Below are positions 17,204 to 26,273 of a stretch of 64,000 bases of DNA, in pieces. The notes beneath the pieces are model-generated. The model saw only the letters and a list, made by a program, of their open reading frames with translations. It was not told the DNA's origin and ran no database searches. The stretch spans positions 1 through 64,000 of the forward strand of contig JAZSGQ010000037.1 in the NCBI GenBank assembly GCA_045532805.1, given 5' to 3'. Position numbers and translations under genes: made by a program. Each line of letters opens with the position of its first letter. Position 1 is the stretch's first letter. This stretch comes from Firm-07 sp045532805 (GTDB taxonomy: Bacteria; Bacillota; Clostridia; Oscillospirales; CAG-272).

Positions 17204-18081
17204 AGCGCGCCGCTCTTACCCGCCTTTCCTTTGTGTTTTCCATGGCGGTGTTCGGCACGATATCGCTCTTTGTGCGCGGCATCAACCTTTCCTCCGCCGA
17301 ACTTGCACTCTTTCGTGCCGTGCTGGCCTTCGGATTGCTCGGCATCTACCTGCTTCTCACGAAAACCAACCCCGTTCGCGGGCTAAATCGCAAAAATTTG
17401 TTGCTTTTGCTCTTTTCGGGCGCGGCGATGGGATTCAACTGGATCATGTTGTTTGAGGCCTACCGCCACACCACCGTGTCCTTGGCAACCATCAGTTACT
17501 ATTTTGCGCCCGTGCTTGTCACGATCCTCTCCCCGCTTTTGTTCCGCGAGAAAATGACGCCAAGGCAGATCGTTTGCTTTCTCGGCTCCACGCTTGGTGT
17601 GGTACTGATCCTCGGCGAGGGCGGCGCGGACACGGGCAACCACCTTTTCGGCGTGGCACTGGGGCTTGGTGCCGCGGTGCTTTACGCCACCGTGATGCTG
17701 TGTAATAAGTACATCAAGGACGTCAGTGGCGTGCCGCGTACCTTCTGGCAGTTTTTGGCGGCGGCGACGGTCCTGCTCCCCTATGTATTACTCCGAGGTG
17801 GCTTTGACGTAGCGTCCCTCAATGGACAGGGCCTTGCGTGCCTGCTCACCGTGGGACTGTTGCACACGGGCATCACCTATTGTCTGTATTTCTCCGCCCT
17901 GTGGCGCTTGCCGGGGCAAGAAGCGGCGATCCTTTCCTACATTGATCCGCTCGTGGCCGTGATCCTGTCGGTGTGCGTACTGCACGAGCCCATTTCGCTC
18001 TTGCAGATCGCAGGCGGCGTCCTGGTGCTCGGTTGCTCGCTTTTCAACGAGTTGCCCACGGAAAAGCAGCCCAAAACATAA
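17200..18081 (+). CDS. EamA-family (DMT) membrane transporter
   Basis: A 293-residue protein with two EamA repeats of about five helices each and ten membrane segments in all. The first repeat contains LFRAVLAFGLLGIYLL and SYYFAPVLVTILSPLLF; the second contains TYCLYFSALWRLPG and LSYIDPLVAVILSV. EamA proteins export or import metabolites, and the substrate cannot be told. Last of a four-gene overlapping operon and followed by a strong terminator. Confidence 0.9.
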   Translation: MKRAALTRLSFVFSMAVFGTISLFVRGINLSSAELALFRAVLAFGLLGIYLLLTKTNPVRGLNRKNLLLLLFSGAAMGFNWIMLFEAYRHTTVSLATISYYFAPVLVTILSPLLFREKMTPRQIVCFLGSTLGVVLILGEGGADTGNHLFGVALGLGAAVLYATVMLCNKYIKDVSGVPRTFWQFLAAATVLLPYVLLRGGFDVASLNGQGLACLLTVGLLHTGITYCLYFSALWRLPGQEAAILSYIDPLVAVILSVCVLHEPISLLQIAGGVLVLGCSLFNELPTEKQPKT

Positions 18082-18082
18082 A

Positions 18083-18120
18083 AAACCGCACCCGTTAGTG
18101 GCCTAACGGGTGAGGTTTTG
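18083..18120. terminator. Terminator between the EamA gene and dapB
   Basis: Stem CACCCGTTAG pairing with CTAACGGGTG around a TGGC loop (18089-18112), with A-run before and T-rich sequence after. It separates the convergent genes. Confidence 0.85.
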
Positions 18121-18126
18121 CACATA

Positions 18127-18876
18127 TTAAAGATTGCCGACTACGTCGTCCATGTTGTAAAAGCCCGCGGGCTTGCCGACAAGGAAGCGGGCGGCGCGGA
18201 GCGCGCCCGTGGCAAAGACCTCACGGGAGGCGGCGGAGTGCGAGAGCGTGACGATCTCGTCCTTGCCGCAGAACATCACCTCGTGCTCGCCAACGATGGT
18301 GCCGCCGCGCACGGCGTGCAGACCGCTCTCGCCGCGCGCTCTCTTGCGGCGCTCGGTGTGGCGATCTTATTCGTAAGGGTGTTCCTCTTCCTCGCAAAGA
18401 GCGTCCGCGATCAACAGTGCGGTGCCCGAGGGGGCGTCCAATTTCTGATTGTGGTGCTTTTCGATAATCTCAATATCAAAGTCCTCGCCAAGTGCGGCCG
18501 CGGCGCGTCGGCAAAGCGAAATGAGCAGATTGACGCCAAGCGACATATTGCGCGAGAAGAAGATCGGCACGCACCGGGCGGCCTTATGCATCAGTTCCAT
18601 CTCTTCCTCGGTGTGACCCGTAGTAGCCACCACCAACGGTGTGCCCGTGCGCGTGGCGTATCCGAGCAGTGCGGGGAGAGCACTGTGATGCGAGAAGTCG
18701 ATCATCACGTCGGCGCGTCCCTCAAACTCCTCGGGAGAATGAAACACGGGATAGGGTGCGGCGGCGGTGGGATTCACGTCCACGCCTGCCACGATACGAT
18801 CCCCCGCCGCCACGGCGGCGGCCGCTACGGCGGCGCCCATGCGGCCTCCACAGCCGCAAAGCAAAATATTCAACAT
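18127..18876 (-). pseudogene. dapB: 4-hydroxy-tetrahydrodipicolinate reductase, interrupted by an in-frame TAA
   Basis: The frame has dapB features over its whole 249-codon length, but a TAA at 18369-18367 splits it into 169 N-terminal and 79 C-terminal residues. Before the stop are LLCGCGGRMGAAV (NADPH loop), VATTGHTEEE, the catalytic EKHHNQKLDAPSGTA region and CEEEEHPYE. After it in the same frame come DRHTERRKRARGESG, LHAVRGGTIVGEHEV and the family C-terminus AGFYNMDDVV. The stop sits where relatives have Tyr before the RH motif, so one base change from TAC or TAT explains it. It is either a real nonsense mutation, a sequencing error or readthrough. dapA upstream is intact. Confidence 0.85.
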
Positions 18877-18897
18877 TTTTACGTCCTCACTCCCCAC

Positions 18898-19791
18898 TTA
18901 CAGCAGTCCGTAGGTACGGAGCACACCTGCAAGTTTTTCGTGGTTGCTCTCCTCCATCTCGCAAAGAGGCAGACGGATCTCGGGGCCGCACAGTCCCATC
19001 AGGGCACTTGCCGCCTTTACGGGAACGGGATTGACCTCGCAGAACAGGGTGTTCATCAGTTTCAGATACTTCAGTTGCATCTCGGCACCCGTCTTGAAAT
19101 CGCCCGCAAGGCAAGCGGCGCACAGATCGTGTGCTTCACGGGGCTGAATGCCCGACCAGACAGAGATCACGCCCTTGCCGCCAAGCGACATAATGGGCAC
19201 GATCTGATCGTCGTTGCCGGAGTATACGTCCAGTGCGTCACCGCACTCGGCGATCAGTTCTGCGATGGCGGACAGATTGCCCGACGCCTCCTTGACAGCC
19301 ACGATGCGCTCGTGCTTGGCAAGTTCGCGATACACGGGCAAAGAAATATTCACGCCCGTGCGAGAGGGCACGTTATACAGGATAATGGGCTTGTCGGTGG
19401 CCTCTGCCGTAGCAAGGAAATTCTTGACAAGACCCTTGGGGGTTGCCTTGTTGTAATAGGGAGTGACCAGCAACAGTGCATCACAACCGACCTCGCAGGC
19501 GTACTGCGACAGTTCGATACCGTAGGCCGTATCGTTGGAGCCCGTGCCCGCGATCACAGGAACGCGACCTGCCACGCGCTCTACGGAGAAGCGCAACAGT
19601 TCGCAGTGCTCCTCGTGTGTAAGAGTCGCGGCCTCGCCCGTAGTGCCTGCCACCACGATCGCGTCGATGCCGCCTGCAATCTGCCAGTCGATCATACGGC
19701 CAAAGGCCGCGTAGTCAACACCGCCGTCCTTGAAGGGGGTCACGATAGCGGTTGCGGCTCCCGTAAAAATGCTCTTCTTCAGCGTGCTCAT
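18898..19791 (-). CDS. dapA: 4-hydroxy-tetrahydrodipicolinate synthase
   Basis: A 297-residue aldolase-fold protein. It has GTTGEAATLTHEEH, the catalytic tyrosine segment TPYYNKATPKG, YNVPSRTGVN and the Schiff-base lysine in IVAVKEASGN. It condenses pyruvate with aspartate semialdehyde, the first step of the lysine and diaminopimelate branch. It heads a dapA-dapB operon controlled by a lysine riboswitch. The ribosome site AAAGGAG precedes the start. Confidence 0.97.
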   Translation of the reverse strand: MSTLKKSIFTGAATAIVTPFKDGGVDYAAFGRMIDWQIAGGIDAIVVAGTTGEAATLTHEEHCELLRFSVERVAGRVPVIAGTGSNDTAYGIELSQYACEVGCDALLLVTPYYNKATPKGLVKNFLATAEATDKPIILYNVPSRTGVNISLPVYRELAKHERIVAVKEASGNLSAIAELIAECGDALDVYSGNDDQIVPIMSLGGKGVISVWSGIQPREAHDLCAACLAGDFKTGAEMQLKYLKLMNTLFCEVNPVPVKAASALMGLCGPEIRLPLCEMEESNHEKLAGVLRTYGLL

Positions 19792-19846
19792 ACTATGTTG
19801 CTCCTTTAGCGAAATTTGCCCGTTTTTCGGAAAACACAGGAGAAAA

Positions 19847-19870
19847 TAAAAAAACCGGTTGAAAACCAGC
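19847..19870 (-). terminator. Attenuator terminator of the lysine riboswitch
   Basis: On the minus strand a short stem (CTGGTT pairing with AACCGG) is followed by seven T's. It lies between the riboswitch aptamer and dapA, the expected place for lysine-induced termination. Confidence 0.75.
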
Positions 19871-19920
19871 TGTTGTTGTACTATAATATAAGAAGGGCAA
19901 TCCCCTCATAGCAACATACA

Positions 19921-20085
19921 GATAGCTCTCCATCAAATGCTTGACGACAGTTCCACAGCTCTGAACCGTGTGAACCAGCAAAGCGCCCGCCGTGAACGCC
20001 CCACTTCGGCATAGCCGCGCTCCCACGGGGGCTCTGACGGTAACGGCTACCTTGCCCCGATGAGGTCACAACATGCACCTCTATC
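19921..20085 (-). promoter_or_regulatory. Lysine riboswitch (L-box) upstream of dapA
   Basis: Reading the minus strand, the leader opens with GATAGAGGTGC and closes with GGAGAGCTATC, the pairing P1 ends of the L-box. Between these lie GCCGAAGTGGGGC, TTGCTGG and CTGTCGTC, in the order found in the Bacillus subtilis lysC leader. It would switch off dapA-dapB when lysine is plentiful through the terminator at 19847-19870. Assignment rests on motif order, not on a covariance model. Confidence 0.88.
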
Positions 20086-20122
20086 AATATATTATGTTTT
20101 TCCGACGAACATCGTCACCCTT

Positions 20123-20151
20123 ATCTTATCATATCATACGGCACTTGTCAA
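20123..20151 (-). promoter_or_regulatory. Promoter of the dapA-dapB leader
   Basis: On the minus strand a perfect TTGACA (20151-20146) and TAAGAT (20128-20123) are separated by 17 bases, about 38 bases before the riboswitch begins. Confidence 0.75.
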
Positions 20152-20184
20152 CACCTTTTTGCGAAAAGTGCCGAAAGGAGTTAT

Positions 20185-21264
20185 ATGGCAGAAGTCATCA
20201 GAAACACCCTGGCCCCCACCGATCTCAAGACCTCGGATTTTTATTATGATCTCCCCCCCGAACGCATCGCACAGCACCCGATGGAACGGCGTGACGGCTC
20301 GCGTTTGATGGTGCTCCATCGCACCACGGGCGAGGTGGAACACAAGCATTTTTACGATATTCTTTCCTACCTGCGCGAAGGTGACGTGCTGGTGATCAAC
20401 GATTCCAAGGTGATCCCCGCGCGCCTTTACGGCCACGCAGCGGGCAGACCCGACGCCAAGGTGGAGCTGCTCCTTCTCCGTCAGCGCGAGCTCGACACCT
20501 GGGAGTGCCTGGTGAAGCCAGGCAAACGCGCCCGGCTCGGCGCCGAAATGGTGTTTGGCGAAGGACTGCTGACGGGCAGCGTTCAGGATATCGTAGAAGA
20601 GGGCAACCGCCTCATTCACTTCACCTACGACCGCTCGAACGGCACGTCGATCTACGACATTCTGCACAAGATCGGCCTGATGCCCCTGCCCCCCTACATC
20701 AAAGAGCGTCTTTCGGACAACAGCCGTTATCAGACCGTCTACGCCCGCGAAGAGGGCTCGGCGGCCGCGCCCACGGCGGGACTGCACTTCACACCCGAAT
20801 TGCTTGAGCGCGTGCGCGAGAAGGGCGTGGCCATCGCACCCGTGATGCTTCACGTGGGACTTGGCACCTTCCGCCCCGTTAAGGCAGAGCGCGTGGACGA
20901 GCACGTTATGCACACCGAGTTCATTTCCGTCCCCCCCGAGAGTGCCGCACTCATCAACGAGCGTCGCGCCGCGGGCGGACGCATCGTGGCAGTGGGTACC
21001 ACCTCCTGCCGCACGTTGGAAAGCGCCGCCGATGAGCAGGGCGTGATCCACCCCGTTTCGGGGGATACGGGTATTTTTATCTACCCCGGCTACCGCTTCC
21101 GCGCGGTGGACGCGCTCATCACCAACTTCCATCTGCCCGAGAGCACGCTACTCATGCTGGTATCCGCTTTCTACAACCGCGATGCCGTGCTTGCCGCCTA
21201 CCGCGAGGCCGTAGAAAAAGAGTACCGTTTCTTCTCGTTCGGCGATGCGATGTTCATAGAATAA
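20185..21264 (+). CDS. queA: tRNA preQ1(34) S-adenosylmethionine ribosyltransferase-isomerase
   Basis: A 359-residue protein of normal length with family motifs FYYDLPPERIAQHP, VINDSKVIPARL, AAPTAGLHFT, HVGLGTFRPVK, VGTTSCRTLES and NFHLPESTLLMLVSAF. It builds epoxyqueuosine at tRNA wobble position 34. GAAAGGAG lies 7 bases upstream of ATG. It stands alone rather than with tgt, and a REP-like repeat follows it. Confidence 0.97.
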   Translation: MAEVIRNTLAPTDLKTSDFYYDLPPERIAQHPMERRDGSRLMVLHRTTGEVEHKHFYDILSYLREGDVLVINDSKVIPARLYGHAAGRPDAKVELLLLRQRELDTWECLVKPGKRARLGAEMVFGEGLLTGSVQDIVEEGNRLIHFTYDRSNGTSIYDILHKIGLMPLPPYIKERLSDNSRYQTVYAREEGSAAAPTAGLHFTPELLERVREKGVAIAPVMLHVGLGTFRPVKAERVDEHVMHTEFISVPPESAALINERRAAGGRIVAVGTTSCRTLESAADEQGVIHPVSGDTGIFIYPGYRFRAVDALITNFHLPESTLLMLVSAFYNRDAVLAAYREAVEKEYRFFSFGDAMFIE

Positions 21265-21273
21265 AAGAAAATG

Positions 21274-21326
21274 TTGTAGGGGTCATTCACAAATGACCCG
21301 CGGGCGATTCTTGAATCACCCCTGCG
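21274..21326. repeat. REP-like intergenic repeat, copy 1
   Basis: Begins TTGTAGGGG and forms two hairpins, GGGTCATT pairing with AATGACCC and GGGCGATTC pairing with GAATCACCC. The same TTGTAGGGG start and GCCCGC(GGG) end occur at 41496 and 42616. The rest of the 21265-21450 gap has no gene I can support. Confidence 0.65.
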
Positions 21327-21450
21327 AAAAATCCCACAAGGTTGTGCCGCATTGCCAATCGGAAGATCCGCATCCCGTACACATCGGCGATGCCATGTTC
21401 CTGCAATAACCCGACCCGTTTGTGGGTATAGTAAACGTAAAGGAGAACGT

Positions 21451-21759
21451 ATGATGAGTGGCATTTTAACAAGCGGAACAGGAAACGCGGGCGGACTCGG
21501 TATCTTCACAGATATCGCAGTGGCGGCCGTGGCGATCCTTGTCACCGTTCTTGCCATTTACCTCGCACTCAAACTGCTGGGCAAGATCGCAAAATTTATG
21601 GTCGGTGTTGTGATCGTGGCAGCCATTTTGTGGTTCCTGTTCTCGGATCACAGTATTCTGCAATCCATCGGTGCGATCGGTGACAAGATCCCTTCATTTA
21701 GTGAGATATTCGCCCAGATCCGCGATGCATTCGCGCGCATTGGCGTAAAAGGGGCATAA
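21451..21759 (+). CDS. Small membrane protein of unknown function
   Basis: A 102-residue protein starting MMSGILTSG after AAAGGAGAACG. It has two membrane segments (about 18-42 and 48-66) and an amphipathic C-terminal tail. It ends 2 bases before miaA, so the two are probably co-transcribed. I do not recognise the family. Confidence 0.7.
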   Translation: MMSGILTSGTGNAGGLGIFTDIAVAAVAILVTVLAIYLALKLLGKIAKFMVGVVIVAAILWFLFSDHSILQSIGAIGDKIPSFSEIFAQIRDAFARIGVKGA

Positions 21760-21761
21760 CG

Positions 21762-22727
21762 GTGTTGAAAAAAACAAGAATTTTAGCAATAGTCGGACCG
21801 ACGGCAAGCGGCAAAACGGCGCTTGCCGTCTCGCTTGCCGAGCGTCTTGGCGGCGAAGTGATCTCCTGCGACTCGATGCAGATCTATCGCGGTATGGACA
21901 TCGGCACCGCCAAGCCGACCAAGGCCGAACAGCGCGGCGTGCCGCATCACCTCATTGACGTGGCCGAGCCCCACGAGCCCTTTTCCGCCATGGAATACGT
22001 GGAGGCGGCGAACGCCGCCGTGCGCGATATCACGGCACGCGGAAAACTCCCCGTATTCTGCGGTGGAACGGGACTGTACCTCGATGCATTCCTGCGCGGG
22101 GGTATGCCCGAGACCCCGGGCGCGGACGCACGCTTGCGCGAGGAACTCCACGCCTTTGCCCTTTCGCAGGGCGAGGAAGCGCTCCACCAAGAACTTGCCG
22201 CCGTTGACCCCGAAAGCGCCGCCGCCACGCATCCGCACAATCTGCGCCGCGTGATCCGCGCGCTGGAGATCTACCGCCTCACGGGCGTGCCGAAATCCGA
22301 ATGGGACCGTCGCTCCCGCATACTCCCCTCCAAATACAACGCCGCTGTCATCGGGCTTTCCTTTACGGATCGCGCGATGCTTTACGCGCGCATTGAGCGC
22401 CGCGTGGACGAGATGCTTGCTATGGGGCTTTTGGACGAAACGCGCGCACTTCGCGAGGCGGGCGTATTTGACCGCTCCCCCACGGCGGCGGCCGCCATCG
22501 GCTACAAGGAACTGCTCCCGTATCTTGAGGGATCGTGTACCCTGGAAGAGGCCGTGGAAGAACTCAAGACCGCTACGCGCCGCTATGCCAAGCGACAACT
22601 GACCTGGTTCGGAGCCAAGGAATACGTCCGTTGGATCCCCGTGGATGACGGCAAAACGGCGCAAAAAAGTGAAGAAATTGTAAACAATGCCCTAACAGTT
22701 GCCTATTCCATATGGGATATGATATAA
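21762..22727 (+). CDS. miaA: tRNA dimethylallyltransferase
   Basis: A 321-residue protein. It has the P-loop GPTASGKTALAVSLAE near residue 11, CDSMQIYRGMDIGTAKPT, HHLIDVAEPHEPFSAMEY and GGTGLYLDAFLRG. It prenylates A37 of UNN-reading tRNAs. The start is GTG (or TTG one codon later) with AAAGGGG just upstream; no ATG fits the family N-terminus. In some relatives miaA precedes hfq, but no hfq follows here. Confidence 0.95.
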   Translation: MLKKTRILAIVGPTASGKTALAVSLAERLGGEVISCDSMQIYRGMDIGTAKPTKAEQRGVPHHLIDVAEPHEPFSAMEYVEAANAAVRDITARGKLPVFCGGTGLYLDAFLRGGMPETPGADARLREELHAFALSQGEEALHQELAAVDPESAAATHPHNLRRVIRALEIYRLTGVPKSEWDRRSRILPSKYNAAVIGLSFTDRAMLYARIERRVDEMLAMGLLDETRALREAGVFDRSPTAAAAIGYKELLPYLEGSCTLEEAVEELKTATRRYAKRQLTWFGAKEYVRWIPVDDGKTAQKSEEIVNNALTVAYSIWDMI

Positions 22728-22781
22728 TTATATATCACAGTATTACGCGCGAGAATGCGCGCGAGGGAGGAGGAACCCGCC

Positions 22782-23987
22782 GTGGACAGACAGAGAAAAC
22801 TCCATCGGGGAGAATGGCTGGGGCAGTTGCTGTGTATCCTCCTGTTGCTCGCGCTGATGGCTTCTATGCTCCTCACGGTTTCTTCGCGTGCGCGCGACGC
22901 GGTCGCGCGTGTGGAGATCCGTACCGCGTCCTACACCTTCACGGACACGCTCACGGGCTATCTCTTCCGCGATGAGAGCGTGGTGACCTCCCGCAACGAC
23001 GGCGTGACCGCCTACGTGACGGCAGATGGCGAGGCCGTGTCGCGCGACAGCGCACTGGCCGCCGTATATAACAACGACACGGGCACGGACGAACGCGGCG
23101 TTGCCGCCCTTTTGTTTGCCGAGATCGAGCGCTGTGAGGCCGCCCTTGACGAGGTGGAGCGCACCTGGCAGTCCGACTACGTATTTTGCTACGATACGCT
23201 GATGCGTGATATTGCAGACGGCGCGTTCGCACAGGCCGCCCAAGGCGGCGAAGCGCTTGGTGCCGTACTGGAACGCCGCGATGCGACAAGCGACACCGTG
23301 GTCGAGGAACTCCGCGCACGCATTGCACAGTGCCGCGAGCAGATCGCGGCGCTCACGCGCAACGAGGGCGAGCCCGAAACTGTGCGCGCCACGCGCGACG
23401 GCGTGTTCTGCCACTCGACCGACGGCTATGAGCGCGTGTTCGACGTCGGCCTTGTGCACGAGTTGACCCCCGAAGGGCTTTCCGATCTGCTCCGTACAGC
23501 GCCCGATACCGAGCCGACCGTAGGTCGCGTGGTGGATACCGCCGTGTGGTATCTGGCACTGCTCGTCCCCGCCGAAACGGCCCTTTCCTACCGAGAGGGC
23601 GAGACCTATCCCGTCAGTTTCCCCGACCGATCTCTTGACCTCTCGCTTCGCGTGATGCGAACGGTGACGGCTGAGAACGGCGAGGACGCCCTGCTGATCC
23701 TTTGCGGTGAGTCACTCCCAGCGGCCCTTGCCGACACGCGACAGGAGACCGTGTGCATCGCGCGCGAGACGGTGAGCGGACTGCGCGTGCCAAAGCACGC
23801 TATCTACGACGGCAACGTCGTATACGTCGAGGAGAACGGAGTGGCACGGGCACGGACCGTGACGCCCATTTGCCATGAGTACGGTTGTGTGTTGATCCAA
23901 ACCGAGGGAGACGGTGCGACCCTGGTCGCAGGTGACCGCGTGCTTCTTTGCGTGCGGCGTCTCTATGACGGAAGGGTGGTATCCTGA
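22782..23987 (+). CDS. HlyD-like membrane-anchored protein of the division cluster
   Basis: A 401-residue protein. GTG at 22782 is chosen because GGGAGGAGG lies 8 bases upstream, whereas the ATG at 22755 lies before that site. It has one N-terminal membrane helix (about 18-38), then a beta/coiled-coil/beta arrangement like HlyD adaptor proteins, with a Glu/Asp-rich helical hairpin at about 105-205. A similar gene lies upstream of yggS-sepF-yggT-ylmH in many Clostridia. Its role is unknown; a link to the division machinery or export is inferred from position only. Confidence 0.65.
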   Translation: MDRQRKLHRGEWLGQLLCILLLLALMASMLLTVSSRARDAVARVEIRTASYTFTDTLTGYLFRDESVVTSRNDGVTAYVTADGEAVSRDSALAAVYNNDTGTDERGVAALLFAEIERCEAALDEVERTWQSDYVFCYDTLMRDIADGAFAQAAQGGEALGAVLERRDATSDTVVEELRARIAQCREQIAALTRNEGEPETVRATRDGVFCHSTDGYERVFDVGLVHELTPEGLSDLLRTAPDTEPTVGRVVDTAVWYLALLVPAETALSYREGETYPVSFPDRSLDLSLRVMRTVTAENGEDALLILCGESLPAALADTRQETVCIARETVSGLRVPKHAIYDGNVVYVEENGVARARTVTPICHEYGCVLIQTEGDGATLVAGDRVLLCVRRLYDGRVVS

Positions 23988-24682
23988 TGCTTACTTACAT
24001 TGAGAAAAATCTGGCGGCAGTACACGAAGAGATCGCCGAAGCGGAGCGCGCCGCGCACCGCGAGGGCAAGACGGTGATGCTGGTCGCCGTGAAATATGCG
24101 GCGGACGGTGAGATCGCGGCCATGCTCGATGCGGGCGTGACCGACGTGGGCGAGAACCGCGTACAGCAGTTCCTTGCCAATCTGCCGCTTTATGAGAGCC
24201 GTGATGTGCGCGTGCACTTCATCGGATCGTTGCAAACCAACAAAGTCAAATATATCATTGACCGCGTGGATATGATCCACTCGCTGGACTCCGAGCGCCT
24301 GGCGCTTGAGATCGAAAAGCGCGCCGCCGCCAAGGATCGCGTGATCGACGTGCTGGTGGAGATCAACAGTGGCCGCGAGGACTCCAAAAGCGGCGTCCTG
24401 CCCGAGGGTGCTCTGGCGCTTTGCCGCACGGTCACCTCACTGCCCCACCTGCGCCTTGCGGGCTTCATGACCATGGGACCTGTCTGCGAGAGCGAGGCGG
24501 CATACCGCACGTACTTCGCCGAAACCGTGGCGCTTGGCAAGCAACTGTGGGCGTCTTTGGGACTCGAGGGCGAGCCCGCCTTCTCCATGGGAATGTCCCA
24601 GAGCTTCGGCGCCGCCATCAAGGAGGGCGCGCAATACGTACGCGTTGGCAGACGCTTGTTTGCGGGACGCGATGAAACCTGA
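23987..24682 (+). CDS. yggS: PLP homeostasis protein YggS
   Basis: A 231-residue alanine-racemase-fold protein. The PLP lysine is in LVAVKYA (about residue 35), with GENRVQQF, HFIGSLQTNKVK, FMTMGP and SMGMSQSFGAAI all present. It binds pyridoxal phosphate and affects vitamin B6 and amino acid balance. Its ATG overlaps the stop of the HlyD-like gene (TGATG), and it lies next to sepF, the usual Firmicute order. Confidence 0.93.
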   Translation: MLTYIEKNLAAVHEEIAEAERAAHREGKTVMLVAVKYAADGEIAAMLDAGVTDVGENRVQQFLANLPLYESRDVRVHFIGSLQTNKVKYIIDRVDMIHSLDSERLALEIEKRAAAKDRVIDVLVEINSGREDSKSGVLPEGALALCRTVTSLPHLRLAGFMTMGPVCESEAAYRTYFAETVALGKQLWASLGLEGEPAFSMGMSQSFGAAIKEGAQYVRVGRRLFAGRDET

Positions 24683-24731
24683 ACGAAAATAAAAAATAAA
24701 TATAGTCAAAACGAAAAGGGAGGTTCACACG

Positions 24732-25148
24732 ATGAACATTTTCAACAAGAAGACCAAGGATTACAACTACGATGACAACTACGACAACAACTTCTACCGC
24801 GCCGATGAAGAAGAGGACGTGGTGAGCGACGAGGAAGAGGTGATCACGCCCGTTGCCGCTCCCCAGAAAAAGCAGGCCGCTCCCGCAGCACAGGGCGCAC
24901 TGAAGGTCGTAAAGCCCCACAGCGCACAGGACGGCCTCACCATTGCCGACTACCTGATGCACGGCTACACCGTTGTGATGAACATTGAGGAGTTGGATCG
25001 CGCCGTGACCATTCGCCTCATCGACTTCCTGCAGGGCGCACTGCACGTACTGGACGGCGAACTGCGCCGCGTCACCAAGAGCACCTTCGTTCTCTCTCCC
25101 CGCAAGGGCGAAGTGAGCGAGGAAGACACCGCAAACGGCGAGTACTGA
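24732..25148 (+). CDS. sepF: Cell division protein SepF
   Basis: A 138-residue protein with an acidic, tyrosine-rich N-terminus (MNIFNKKTKDYNYDDNYDNN), a Pro/Ala linker and the SepF core LKVVKPHSAQDGLTIADYL, VVMNIEEL and RLIDFLQGALHVLDG. SepF bundles FtsZ filaments and tethers them to the membrane. It is preceded by yggS and followed by yggT, the classical ylm cluster. Confidence 0.95.
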   Translation: MNIFNKKTKDYNYDDNYDNNFYRADEEEDVVSDEEEVITPVAAPQKKQAAPAAQGALKVVKPHSAQDGLTIADYLMHGYTVVMNIEELDRAVTIRLIDFLQGALHVLDGELRRVTKSTFVLSPRKGEVSEEDTANGEY

Positions 25149-25178
25149 TCTCTCAAAACATAATCGCAGGAGGATGGC

Positions 25179-25454
25179 ATGGGTCTGATCGCAAAACTCA
25201 TCATGAATACGGCGACAACACTGATCTTTGTGCTCGAAGTCTGCATGCTGATCCGTGCCGTCCTCTCCTGGTTTCCCATTCGCGACGATCACCCGATCGC
25301 GGTGCTTTTGTTCACTGTGACCGAGCCCGTCATTTTCCCCTTCAGGCGGTTGTTTGACCGCATGGGGTGGTTCCGCAATCTGCCGTTGGATATGCCCTTT
25401 CTGTTCGCCTGTCTCGTGCTGGCGGCACTGGGTTCACTGTTGCAAACGTTATGA
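25179..25454 (+). CDS. yggT: YggT-family membrane protein
   Basis: A 91-residue protein with two membrane helices, the central PIRDDHPIAVLLF and PVIFPFRRL (family PxxRP-like segment) and a hydrophobic tail. YggT/YlmG proteins sit in the membrane near the septum. GGAGGATG precedes the start. Its stop overlaps the ylmH start by 4 bases. Confidence 0.88.
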   Translation: MGLIAKLIMNTATTLIFVLEVCMLIRAVLSWFPIRDDHPIAVLLFTVTEPVIFPFRRLFDRMGWFRNLPLDMPFLFACLVLAALGSLLQTL

Positions 25455-26239
25455 GTGCGCAGGACCCGATGGAACTCCTGCTCTCACACGTGGACGATCT
25501 TTTGCGCCGCGCCGACGCGGGCGAGGTGACGTACACGGCGTTCCTGACGCCCGGGGAGCAGATGCGGATCGAAAAAGCACTGGGCAAGGGACGGGAGGAT
25601 CTCCGCTTTGACGGTGGCTATCCCGATGCCGAACGGCGGCGCCTTTACTGTCTGCCGCCCTATATGCAAGGAGTGGACGATTCCCTGCTTGACGATTACC
25701 TTGCCGACGTGCGCAAGGAGTCTCTTGTCGCACTGGAGATCACGGGAAGTTCCTTTCGGGAACTTGCCCACAGAGATTACCTGGGTGCCGTACTGAATCT
25801 CGGCACCGAACGCTCGGCCTTTGGCGATCTTTGCGTCACCTCGGCTCACAGCGCCGTTTTGTTTTGCGACCGCGTGATGGCCGCATTCCTCACCGAATCC
25901 CTCACCCGCGTGGCCAACGATGCCGTGCGGGTAGGAGGCATTTCCCTGCCCGAGCATTTCGACGGCGGACGGCGTTTTCTCGCCGTCAGTGACACCGTGG
26001 CCTCTCCCCGCGCCGACGGCGTGGTGGCGGCGCTCGCGGGCGTTTCGCGCGAGCGAGCGCAGGAACTGTTCCGCCGCGGTCTTGTCGAGATCGACTACGA
26101 GACGGCGGACAAGCCCGATAAGCCCCTTACCGAAGGGTGCGTCATCGTCATTCGCGGAAAGGGCAAATTTGTGCTCCGTTCCCTCTCGGACAAGACCAAA
26201 AAAGGCCGCTACCGATTGCTGGCCGACCAATATTTGTAA
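25451..26239 (+). CDS. ylmH: S4-domain RNA-binding protein YlmH
   Basis: A 262-residue protein whose ATG overlaps the yggT stop. The N-terminal region (RLYCLPPYM...ALEITGSSFRELAHRDYLGAVL) matches the YlmH domain. A C-terminal S4 fold covers about 185-255 (SPRADGVVAALAGVSRERAQELF...GDVIVIRGKGKF-like core). YlmH is a division-cluster protein reported to rescue stalled ribosomes. DivIVA, normally next, is absent; ileS follows instead. Confidence 0.85.
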   Translation: MSAQDPMELLLSHVDDLLRRADAGEVTYTAFLTPGEQMRIEKALGKGREDLRFDGGYPDAERRRLYCLPPYMQGVDDSLLDDYLADVRKESLVALEITGSSFRELAHRDYLGAVLNLGTERSAFGDLCVTSAHSAVLFCDRVMAAFLTESLTRVANDAVRVGGISLPEHFDGGRRFLAVSDTVASPRADGVVAALAGVSRERAQELFRRGLVEIDYETADKPDKPLTEGCVIVIRGKGKFVLRSLSDKTKKGRYRLLADQYL

Positions 26240-26273
26240 GCAATTTCATTGTCTATACAGGAGTAAATGAACC

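Noticed and set aside
18118..19809. Long open frame on the plus strand opposite dapA-dapB
   Set aside because: Shadow; also spans the terminator. The minus-strand genes carry the family motifs.
19921..20085. T-box leader upstream of dapA
   Set aside because: No T-box sequence is present, and the L-box motif order fits better.
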